Shown piece after piece: positions 1 through 5,803 of a stretch of DNA of 12,052 nucleotides. The notes below the pieces were generated by a model. That model saw only the letters and a program-made list of their open reading frames with translations, was not told the origin of the DNA and did not search any database. Origin of the DNA: Planctomycetota bacterium (lineage in GTDB: Bacteria; Planctomycetota; Phycisphaerae; Phycisphaerales; Phycisphaeraceae); contig JAJUHR010000027.1 of assembly GCA_029267795.1 (NCBI GenBank), forward strand, positions 1 to 12,052, written 5' to 3'. The position numbers and the translations under genes were made by a program. Position 1 is the stretch's first letter, and each line of letters begins with the position of its first letter.

Positions 1-593
1 CCCTCGTCCAGCTCGTGTGCGCCCACCTCGATCATGTTCAGCCCGTCGGAATGACCCGAGAGCAACAGGTCCAGGTCGCTGTATTCCATCTGGGCGAGGG
101 TCGGCATCACGACGAATTGGCCATCGACGCGCCCCACGCGGACGCTCCCGGTCGGGCCCTCGAACGGGATCGAGCTGATCGATAGCGCCGCCGACGCCGC
201 GATGCCCGCCAAGACGTCCGGCTCGTTCTGCCCGTCCGCCGCGAGCACCCAGCACTGCACCTGCACCTCGTCGTAGAACCCCTTGGGGAACAGCGGCCGC
301 AGCGGGCGGTCGATGTTCCGCATGGTCAGGATTTCCTTCTGATTGGGCGCCCCCTCGCGTTTGCGGAACCCGCCGGGGAACTTGCCCGCAGCGCTGAGTT
401 TCTCCCGGTAGTCCACGGTCAGGGGGAAGAAGTCGGCCTCCTCTTCGCGCACGGGCCCACGGACCACGGTGCCCAGCACCACGGTTTCGCCGAACTGAAC
501 CACCACCGCCGCTTCCGCTTGTTTCGCTAACTTTCCGGTTTCGATGCTCAGCGTTCGCCCGCCGAGCGGCATCTCGACTCTTGTGGCTGCCAT
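1..593 (-). CDS. pnp: Polyribonucleotide nucleotidyltransferase (PNPase), N-terminal part, cut by window edge
   Basis: PNPase degrades RNA 3'-to-5' by phosphorolysis, releasing nucleoside diphosphates, and can also add heteropolymeric tails; it acts as a cytoplasmic trimer. About 197 residues are present, covering the first RNase PH-like domain. The reading frame starts MAATRVEMPLGGRTLSIETG and contains FPGGFRKREGAPNQKEIL, then MRNIDRPLRPLFPKGF, which is the conserved RNA-binding loop of the family. The C-terminal part of the protein, including the second RNase PH domain and the usual KH and S1 domains, lies beyond position 1. The ATG at 591-593 is preceded by an AGAGGAAAG Shine-Dalgarno about 6 nt upstream. 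The gene follows rpsO on the same strand after a 212-nt structured spacer, the classic rpsO-pnp order. No intrinsic terminator is visible between them, so co-transcription is expected. Confidence 0.97.
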   Translation of the reverse strand, partial: MAATRVEMPLGGRTLSIETGKLAKQAEAAVVVQFGETVVLGTVVRGPVREEEADFFPLTVDYREKLSAAGKFPGGFRKREGAPNQKEILTMRNIDRPLRPLFPKGFYDEVQVQCWVLAADGQNEPDVLAGIAASAALSISSIPFEGPTGSVRVGRVDGQFVVMPTLAQMEYSDLDLLLSGHSDGLNMIEVGAHELDE

Positions 594-630
594 CCTGCTT
601 TCCTCTGCTTTAAAGAAGTGTGTTGAGAAT

Positions 631-761
631 AGTGAGGGTATAACGGCTCCATCGGGAGCTGGGCCCGCCGGGTTCCCTCACTCGTGTTGGAAGCAGATGA
701 CAGAGGACTGGGGGCACCCTGAGGCGGCGATCGGTGCGCCGAGTCTACTGCCGTCTGCTTC
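631..761 (-). promoter_or_regulatory. Structured pnp leader: two long stem-loops between rpsO and pnp
   Basis: Two large inverted repeats lie in the transcript upstream of pnp. The first to be transcribed pairs 754-761 with 690-697 (8 bp, perfect). It contains nested complementary blocks 748-750/701-703, 742-745/706-709 and 733-737/714-718, making an interrupted stem of about 72 nt. The second pairs 675-682 with 631-638 (8 bp, perfect). It encloses a 5-bp hairpin (646-650/655-659) and a short GC hairpin (664-666/670-672), a possible three-way junction. In E. coli the pnp leader is cut by RNase III in a long stem-loop and PNPase then represses its own mRNA. The same control is inferred here from position and shape only. 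Confidence 0.55.
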
Positions 762-805
762 TCGTTTTTCCCATCGGGAAGCGGGACCAGTTTCCTTCAC
801 ATGCG

Positions 806-1075
806 CTACTTACGCAGGCCCAGCCGCCCGATAAGCGTCTGGTAGGCCGGCCTGTTCATACGGCTAAGGAAGCGCAACAACCGGTTGCGCTTGCTGACCA
901 TCATCGTCAGGCCGCGACGCGAAGCGTAGTCATGCCGGTGCGTCTTCAGGTGCTCCGTCAGCCCCGTGATCCGCTCGGTCAGCAGCGCGATCTGAACCTC
1001 GGGCGAACCCGAATCATTCCCCGACCGCCGGTACTCGCCGATGACCTGCCGCTTCTTTTCTGCTGTAATAGTCAT
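806..1075 (-). CDS. rpsO: 30S ribosomal protein S15
   Basis: S15 is a primary 16S rRNA-binding protein of the small-subunit platform and forms part of bridge B4 to the 50S subunit. The 89-residue length is exactly typical. Conserved family blocks are visible: NDSGSPEVQIALLTERI (about residues 20-36), HDYASRRGL (48-56), the basic SKRNRLLRFL helix (61-70) and the LIGRLGLRK C-terminus. The ATG at 1075 is followed by TITAEKK, matching normal S15 starts. A GGGAAGGG Shine-Dalgarno-like run sits rather far upstream (14 nt) and lies in the loop of a small hairpin. The gene is first in a probable rpsO-pnp transcription unit and divergent from hemL. Confidence 0.98.
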   Translation of the reverse strand: MTITAEKKRQVIGEYRRSGNDSGSPEVQIALLTERITGLTEHLKTHRHDYASRRGLTMMVSKRNRLLRFLSRMNRPAYQTLIGRLGLRK

Positions 1076-1103
1076 AAATTCGCTTACGGCCCTTCCCGCG
1101 AAT
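1076..1103 (-). promoter_or_regulatory. rpsO leader hairpin with Shine-Dalgarno in the loop
   Basis: A perfect 6-bp inverted repeat (ATTCGC at 1098-1103 as read on the minus strand, GCGAAT at 1078-1083) brackets a 14-nt loop that contains the purine run GGGAAGGG. The 3' arm ends 2 nt before the rpsO ATG. S15 represses its own translation in several bacteria through leader structures near the start codon. Whether this hairpin is such an element is inference; it does not match a specific known S15 leader class that I can identify. Confidence 0.4.
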
Positions 1104-1170
1104 CAGGTTTTTCCGATCACGCCCTTGCGGTGCCCCGGATCAAAACCAACTCGCGTCAAACCAAGCGAAG

Positions 1171-1199
1171 ATTGTAGCAACCGCCAGATTAGCTGACAA
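1171..1199 (-). promoter_or_regulatory. Sigma-70-type promoter for rpsO-pnp
   Basis: On the minus strand, TTGTCA (1199-1194) and TACAAT (1176-1171) are separated by exactly 17 bp, each matching the consensus at five of six positions. Transcription would begin near 1164, giving a leader of about 90 nt before the rpsO ATG. This is the best promoter match I found in the window. Its -35 hexamer overlaps the position where a weaker plus-strand promoter for hemL would begin. Confidence 0.7.
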
Positions 1200-1229
1200 C
1201 CGCGTCATCGTGGTAGACTCCCCCGCCTG

Positions 1230-2555
1230 ATGAGCACGCGGCCTTCCAGATCACAACAGTACGCTCGCTCGCGGGCAGCATTTGAGCAAGCTTGCGCCCT
1301 CATGCCCGGGGGGGTCAACTCTCCCGTTCGTGCATACCGCGCAGTCGGCGGCACCCCGATCGTGATCACCCAGGGTCGCGGAGCACGCGTGACCGACCTC
1401 GACGGCCGAGAATACATCGACTACGTGGCCAGTTACGGGCCTCTGATCCTCGGCCACGCCCCCCAGAGCGTGGTGGAAGCGATCACCAACACCGCCTGCC
1501 GGGGCACCAGCTTCGGCATGCCGACCGAAGCAGAGACGACCCTGGCCAGGATGATCATCGAAGCGGTCAGGTCGATCGAAATGGTCCGATTCGTCACCAG
1601 CGGCACCGAGGCCACCATGAGCGCCATCCGATTGGCCCGGGCCGCCACGGGACGGTCGAAGGTCATCAAGTTCACCGGCTGTTACCACGGACACAGCGAC
1701 GGGTTGCTCGTCGAAGCCGGTAGCGGCGCTACCACCTTCGGTATCCCCAGTACCCCGGGCGTGCCGCCCCCCGTGGTCCGTGAAACCCTCAGCCTGCCCT
1801 ACAACGACCTGACCGCCGTCCGCTGGGCCTTCGAGACCCATCCCACGGAGATCGCCTGTATCATCGTCGAGCCGATTGCCGGCAATATGGGGTGTATCCT
1901 TCCCGAGCCGGGTTACTTGCAAGGCTTGCGAGCGCTGTGTGACCAGTATGGGGCGATCCTGATCTTCGACGAGGTGATGACGGGTTTCCGTGTAGCCTAC
2001 GGCGGCGCCCAAGCCCTCTACCACGTTCGACCCGACCTGACCTGCCTGGGCAAAGTCATCGGCGGGGGGCTGCCGTGTGGTGCATATGGCGGCCGGGCCG
2101 ACCTCATGCGGATGGTCGCGCCCCAAGGCCCCGTCTACCAGGCGGGAACGCTCAGTGGCAACCCATTGGCGATGGCTGCGGGAATCGCTACCCTGACCGC
2201 CCTGCAGCAGCCGGGCGTGTACGACCAGCTCGAACAGACCGCAGCCCAGCTCGTCAGCGGCTTGGAGCAGGCGGCCCGAACCGCAGGTGTGCCGGTCCTC
2301 TGCACCCATGTCGGCTCGATGGCCTGTTGCTTCTTTACCCCCGGCTCGGTCCGCAACTACGAGGACGCCCTGCGCTGCGACACCAAGTCCTTTGCGGCGT
2401 TCTTCGGGCATATGCTCGATCAGGGGGTCGTGCTCCCGCCGAGCCAGTTCGAAACCTGGTTCGTCAGCACCGCCCACGATCGCGACTGTATCCGTGCCAC
2501 CCTCGATGCCGCGGCCCAAGCCTTCGACGCCATCGCACACCTGGCACGGAATTGA
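1230..2555 (+). CDS. hemL: Glutamate-1-semialdehyde 2,1-aminomutase
   Basis: HemL is a PLP-dependent class III aminotransferase-fold enzyme that converts glutamate-1-semialdehyde to 5-aminolevulinate, the last step of the C5 route into tetrapyrrole (haem) synthesis. The 441-residue protein shows the family marks in order: MPGGVNSPVRAY near residue 25, VTSGTEATMSAIRLAR (122-137), CYHGHSDGLL (151-160), FDEVMTGFR with PLP-ring aspartate D247, the Schiff-base lysine K275 in LGKVIGGGLPCGAYGG, and AGTLSGNPLAMAAG (305-318). ATG 1230 gives a normal N-terminus, but no Shine-Dalgarno precedes it (the upstream bases are C-rich). A leaderless or weakly initiated message is possible. serA follows 11 nt downstream, so the two are probably one operon. 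No HemA or other haem gene is in the window. Confidence 0.96.
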   Translation: MSTRPSRSQQYARSRAAFEQACALMPGGVNSPVRAYRAVGGTPIVITQGRGARVTDLDGREYIDYVASYGPLILGHAPQSVVEAITNTACRGTSFGMPTEAETTLARMIIEAVRSIEMVRFVTSGTEATMSAIRLARAATGRSKVIKFTGCYHGHSDGLLVEAGSGATTFGIPSTPGVPPPVVRETLSLPYNDLTAVRWAFETHPTEIACIIVEPIAGNMGCILPEPGYLQGLRALCDQYGAILIFDEVMTGFRVAYGGAQALYHVRPDLTCLGKVIGGGLPCGAYGGRADLMRMVAPQGPVYQAGTLSGNPLAMAAGIATLTALQQPGVYDQLEQTAAQLVSGLEQAARTAGVPVLCTHVGSMACCFFTPGSVRNYEDALRCDTKSFAAFFGHMLDQGVVLPPSQFETWFVSTAHDRDCIRATLDAAAQAFDAIAHLARN

Positions 2556-2566
2556 GGCAACGACCC

Positions 2567-4207
2567 ATGCAGACCAAGTTCAAAATTCTGGCAGCAGACA
2601 AGCTCGCCAAGGAGGGCATGGATTACCTGCTTTCCCAGCCCGACCTCGAGCTGACCGTCAAGCCCGGCCTCGGGGAAGACGAATTGGCCAAGATCGTCGG
2701 GGAGTACGACGGCATGGTCGTCCGCAGCGGCGTCCGCATCACCCCGCGAGTCCTGGAAAACCCCGGGCGGCTCAAGGCCATCGCCCGCGCCGGCGTCGGC
2801 GTCGACAACATCGACCTCGAGGCCGCCACCAACAAGGGCATCCTCGTCCTCAACTCCGCCGAGGCCAGCACCATCACCACTGCCGAGCACGCCTTCGCCC
2901 TCTTGATGGCGCTGGCCCGACACATCGGCCAGGCCTACAAGACCATGTCCCAGGGCGGCTGGGACCGCGAAAAATTCCAGGGAGTCCAGCTCAGCGGCAA
3001 GACCCTTGGCGTCATCGGGTTCGGACGCATCGGCCGCACCGTCGCCGAACGGGCGCTCGCGTTCGGCATGCAGGTCATCGCTTACGACCCGTTCATCAAC
3101 GCGCCCACCGCTTTGGATGGTCAGGTCAAAATGTTCTCTGTCTTGGAGGACCTGCTCCCCCACGCCGACATCCTCACGTTTCACGTGCCCCTGAACGATC
3201 AGACACGCGGGTTGCTCAACGACCGTACGTTCCGGCTTTGCCGCAAGGGGGTTTTGGTCGTCAACGCGGCCCGCGGTGGCATCGTGGACGAGCAGGCGCT
3301 GCTAGCCGCCTTGGATTCGGGCCAGTGCGCCGGCGCCGCCTTGGACGTGTTTTCAGTCGAACCGCCCCCCGCGGACAGCCCCTTGCGCAAACACCCCCGC
3401 GTTCTCGTGACCCCACACTTGGGCGCCAGCACCATCGAGGCGCAACAGGCCGTCAGCGTCGACGCCGCCACCGCGCTACTGGCTTACCTGCGCGGCGAGG
3501 GCCTGCGCGGCGCCGTCAACGTCGCGGGCCTGCGGTTGGACCTGGACCCGCTTCAAAAGCTGTTTGTCGACCTAGCCCAACGCATGGCGCGATTGATCAG
3601 CCCTTTGGTCACCGGCGGGGTCGCCCGCGTCACCGTGGAACTTTCGGGCCCGCAGCTCGCCACCGCCGCCGGAACGATCGAGCGGCTCAGTTTGATCGGG
3701 CTGCTCCAGGACCACCTGGATGTCCCGCTGAACCTGGTGAACGTCCGACACGTCGCCGAGCAACGTGGGATCATGCTCCGCACCGTGACGATGGAGGAGG
3801 GACACCTCCAGGGCCCCCAGGTGGCGATCGAAGTGGAACCCACCGGTGGAGCGACCGCACAGGCCTCGCCACGCATCGTCGGACGCGTCTACCACGACAT
3901 GCGGCCACGCGTCGTGGAGATCAGCGGCTATCACATGGATATCGTCCCCGCAGGCGTCATGGTGCTGGTCGTTAACGAGGATCAACCCGGGATGCTCGGG
4001 CTGGTGGGCACCGAATTCGGACAGGCGGGCATCAACATCGCCGACATGGCGATCAGCCGCCGCGCTTCGACCGCTTTGATGGTCATCAAAGCCGATACCG
4101 AGCCACCCGCTTCTTTGCTGAATCGATTGCGGCACAGGCCCGGCATCTTGAGGGTGGTTATGGTGAAACTGCCCGAAGAGCCCCGGCAAACTCCCCGTAT
4201 CAGTTAG
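2567..4207 (+). CDS. serA: D-3-phosphoglycerate dehydrogenase, long form with ACT domain
   Basis: SerA oxidises 3-phosphoglycerate to 3-phosphohydroxypyruvate with NAD+, the first step of serine synthesis. The open frame extends upstream inside hemL, but ATG 2567 is the right start: it has GAGG (2554-2557) 9 nt upstream, and the protein then begins MQTKFKILAADKLAKEG as in the family. The 546-residue protein has a substrate domain (1-95 and about 285-310), a Rossmann domain with GFGRIG (151-156), catalytic R236 (NAARGG), E265 (DVFSVEPP) and H284 (TPHLGAS). An ASB-type intervening domain follows (about 320-455), then a C-terminal ACT domain (about 464-537, VVNEDQPGMLGLVG). The ACT domain suggests serine feedback control. 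The loop usually written NAPGGNT reads NSAEAST (96-102), an unusual variant. Confidence 0.96.
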   Translation: MQTKFKILAADKLAKEGMDYLLSQPDLELTVKPGLGEDELAKIVGEYDGMVVRSGVRITPRVLENPGRLKAIARAGVGVDNIDLEAATNKGILVLNSAEASTITTAEHAFALLMALARHIGQAYKTMSQGGWDREKFQGVQLSGKTLGVIGFGRIGRTVAERALAFGMQVIAYDPFINAPTALDGQVKMFSVLEDLLPHADILTFHVPLNDQTRGLLNDRTFRLCRKGVLVVNAARGGIVDEQALLAALDSGQCAGAALDVFSVEPPPADSPLRKHPRVLVTPHLGASTIEAQQAVSVDAATALLAYLRGEGLRGAVNVAGLRLDLDPLQKLFVDLAQRMARLISPLVTGGVARVTVELSGPQLATAAGTIERLSLIGLLQDHLDVPLNLVNVRHVAEQRGIMLRTVTMEEGHLQGPQVAIEVEPTGGATAQASPRIVGRVYHDMRPRVVEISGYHMDIVPAGVMVLVVNEDQPGMLGLVGTEFGQAGINIADMAISRRASTALMVIKADTEPPASLLNRLRHRPGILRVVMVKLPEEPRQTPRIS

Positions 4208-4622
4208 ATCGTTTTGTTATTTGAGTGCATCGCTATGAAGGGCTCGCCGTGACGCCGTGACTCTGACGGAGGGTGGCGGCACCCCAGCGAGTCCCGGGGC
4301 ATCTCTGCAGTCTACCCCAACCACCCAGATCCGAAGACACCGAACCCGAACGAAAATCGCCCCGAGAGGGACTGTAAAAATAAATAAAAAAATATCGTTC
4401 AGACAGGACCTAAACGAAGACAGAATCGCCATTAAAAAAATATTAAGTAGTCTATTATTTGTAAGTTATTGAAATAATTTATATTACCGCGATCTATTCT
4501 TGCGGTGTTTTACTTAGATTTTGCCTTTTTTACTCAACTTGTGCATCTTTTCTTGATGCACCTAACTAATTAAAATCAATCGAATAATCAGTAATCCGGA
4601 GAAATTTTGCCGATATAAAAAA
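4208..4622. other. Non-coding region with AT-rich island downstream of serA
   Basis: No convincing gene is present. Up to about 4365 composition is near the genome norm. From about 4365 to 4620 it becomes strongly A+T-rich, unlike anything else in the window. It contains two copies of TAAAAAAATAT (4385-4395 and 4433-4443, starts 48 bp apart). It also has a weak stem-loop, ACCGC/GCGGT (4486-4490/4502-4506), followed by GTTTTAC, and a perfect 7-bp stem-loop, GTGCATC/GATGCAC (4541-4547/4555-4561). The weak stem-loop could act as a poor serA terminator. Curved or easily melted DNA, a UTR or a relic of inserted DNA are all possible. I saw no DnaA-box cluster to suggest an origin. Confidence 0.5.
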
Positions 4623-4654
4623 CCCGCGTCGCTGCTGTCCCAAGACGACGCGGG
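4616..4654 (-). terminator. Intrinsic terminator facing left (minus strand)
   Basis: A perfect 9-bp GC-rich stem (CCCGCGTCG 4623-4631 with CGACGCGGG 4646-4654) has a 14-nt loop. Read on the minus strand the stem is followed directly by six T residues (4622-4617), a textbook rho-independent terminator. No minus-strand gene lies immediately to the right. It would therefore end either a small minus-strand RNA or read-through from the Rrf2-family gene. On the plus strand the same hairpin lacks a U-tract. Confidence 0.65.
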
Positions 4655-4655
4655 A

Positions 4656-4678
4656 TTGGGTCAGAACACCCGACCCAA
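4656..4678. other. Perfect 7-bp stem-loop between two terminator-like hairpins
   Basis: TTGGGTC (4656-4662) pairs perfectly with GACCCAA (4672-4678) around a 9-nt loop. It begins 1 nt after the 9-bp hairpin to its left and ends 11 nt before the 12-bp hairpin to its right. Neither side carries a U-tract, so it is not itself a terminator. It is the middle element of a three-hairpin array. Confidence 0.5.
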
Positions 4679-4689
4679 CTCAGACCTGC

Positions 4690-4735
4690 GACCTCAAGAA
4701 GCACGGACGACTTCTTGAGGTCCTTTTGTTTTTGA
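4690..4735 (+). terminator. Intrinsic terminator facing right (plus strand)
   Basis: A perfect 12-bp stem (4690-4701 with 4711-4722) has a 9-nt loop, CACGGACGA, and is followed by CTTTTGTTTTTG. This is a strong rho-independent terminator for plus-strand transcription. It lies 483 nt past the serA stop, which is unusually far for a serA terminator. It may end a short RNA made from the hairpin array, or be a premature terminator in the leader of the gene at 5121. The loop also fits a CANGGANG CsrA-like pattern, a weak and single match. Confidence 0.7.
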
Positions 4736-4740
4736 ATATC

Positions 4741-5120
4741 GAGGATCAGATCTAAGCGAGGAAGAATCTGCCCAGCCTCCTGCTAGGCGAATTCGCAAAT
4801 CAGATTGGCTTCTCCCTCAAACCACAAGGCCCTCGCTCCATGGGTAAGACGAAAACTTAGTCAGTGGACTCATTATCCGCGCAGGTGCCAGCATCGTCAA
4901 GCGGTTTTTCCGGCGTGTGGACGAATATGCATACGCGTTGAAGTTGGTGCGGGTTCGCCCGAATAACCCGTTGATCAAACCGCCGATCCTGGCGGCGAAA
5001 CGTCGTGATTCTGATAACCAAATTTTCCCCATCGCGCTAAAGTTCGCCTCGCAGGCACCCGATAAATCCCCTCCACCGGCTAGGTGGTGCTGTCCCGCCT
5101 CCATACGAGGAGACATCTCG
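4741..5120. other. Non-coding region upstream of the MshEN-domain gene
   Basis: About 380 bp without a convincing gene. The reading frame of the next gene stays open leftward to 4917, but the residues there look non-coding and a strong Shine-Dalgarno marks 5121 as the start. Small features seen are a 10-bp palindrome GCGAATTCGC (4787-4796) and a 5-bp hairpin, CCACC/GGTGG, at about 5073-5087. I found no convincing -35/-10 pair. Confidence 0.4.
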
Positions 5121-5126
5121 ATGTCT
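5111..5126 (+). promoter_or_regulatory. Start-codon hairpin on the MshEN-domain gene
   Basis: AGACAT (5111-5116) and ATGTCT (5121-5126) form a perfect 6-bp stem around the tetraloop CTCG. The start ATG is in the 3' arm and the last two bases of the GAGGAG Shine-Dalgarno are in the 5' arm. Such a structure could hold translation down until melted or bound by a factor. A 6-bp stem can arise by chance, so this is tentative. Confidence 0.35.
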
Positions 5127-5591
5127 TGGCGTGGTGCGCGGATAGGAGAGCTATTACGCAAATCCGGTGACCTGACCAGCGAACAAGTTGATTCGATCCT
5201 GCGAGAGCAACAACTCAGCGGCCGCCCGTTCGGCGACCTTGCGGAAAGGATGTTCGGCGTTGGCCGCGAGGCGACCCAGCGCGCCTGGGTGAAGCAGTAC
5301 ATGGGCATGGGTACCCTCGTGGACCTGGACGGCGAGTCGATCGATCCCGGTGTTCTCGGCGTCCTGACCCGTCGCCAGGCTTGGCAGATGATGCTTTTAC
5401 CGCTGCGCCGCGAGGAGGGCGGTCTGGTGGTCGCCACGTCCCCGGAGCGCCTGCCACGCGCCATCACGTTCGCGTGGCAGCGACTCCAAGGGCCGATCTA
5501 CGTCCTCATCGCCGATCGTAAGCAGCTGGCGCAATATCTCGGGAAGCACTACCCCTGGCCGGCGATGGACGCGGCACAGAAACGCGGTTGA
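5121..5591 (+). CDS. Stand-alone MshEN / GspE N-terminal-like domain protein
   Basis: A 156-residue protein with no visible signal peptide or membrane segment. It begins MSWRGARIGELLRKSGDLTS and repeats the MshEN pattern twice: RIGELLRKSG...ILREQ (7-30), then FGDLAERMFGVG...WVKQYM (37-61). A small alpha/beta portion follows, with LLPLRREEGGLVVATS, as in the N-terminal domains of GspE/PilB assembly ATPases. Related MshEN domains bind cyclic di-GMP through such paired motifs, so a c-di-GMP-sensing or secretion/pilus role is inferred. The Walker A and B ATPase core is absent and the frame ends in a normal stop, so it is not an obvious truncation. GAGGAG (5107-5112) 8 nt upstream fixes the start. 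The start codon lies in a small perfect hairpin (5111-5126). Confidence 0.75.
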   Translation: MSWRGARIGELLRKSGDLTSEQVDSILREQQLSGRPFGDLAERMFGVGREATQRAWVKQYMGMGTLVDLDGESIDPGVLGVLTRRQAWQMMLLPLRREEGGLVVATSPERLPRAITFAWQRLQGPIYVLIADRKQLAQYLGKHYPWPAMDAAQKRG

Positions 5592-5652
5592 ACCTCAGGC
5601 TTGGCCCGCAGCCGAACTCGAAGCCCCCTAGCTCGGCACCGACCGAGTCCAA

Positions 5653-5676
5653 TAATCACACACGTAATCACACACG
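5653..5676. repeat. Two tandem copies of a 12-bp repeat
   Basis: TAATCACACACG occurs twice head to tail (5653-5664 and 5665-5676) in the spacer between two convergent genes. The copies are identical. It may be a protein-binding direct repeat or a simple slippage product. It lies about 600 bp from the nearest upstream region of the Rrf2-family gene. Confidence 0.8.
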
Positions 5677-5803
5677 CGTCCCTCCGCCACTGCAGAAGGG
5701 CACCTCTCGTCTCGTCGATCAAACCCGTAATTTCAGCGGGTCACACGTCGAGTGGGGCAGGTGTGCCGGTGCGGGGTACAGGAGTCGGAGGGGTGGTAAA
5801 AGC

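Noticed and set aside
765..780. TTCCC-ATC-GGGAA hairpin as an rpsO terminator
   Set aside because: Read on the minus strand it is followed by A residues, not a U-tract, and rpsO-pnp are expected to be co-transcribed.
2075..2566. Upstream extension of the serA frame through hemL
   Set aside because: It is the shadow of hemL; the real SerA N-terminus and its GAGG ribosome site are at 2567.
4257..4472. 71-codon plus-strand frame downstream of serA
   Set aside because: It runs across the composition change into AT-rich DNA, has low-complexity translation and no family resemblance.
4365..4620. AT-rich island as a replication origin
   Set aside because: No cluster of DnaA-box-like 9-mers was seen, and neighbouring genes are not typical origin genes.
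4787..4796. Palindrome GCGAATTCGC
   Set aside because: A single isolated 10-bp palindrome with no adjacent promoter or second copy; expected by chance at this scale.
4917..5120. Upstream extension of the MshEN-domain frame
   Set aside because: GAGGAG at 5107-5112 and the family motif beginning right after 5121 mark the true start.
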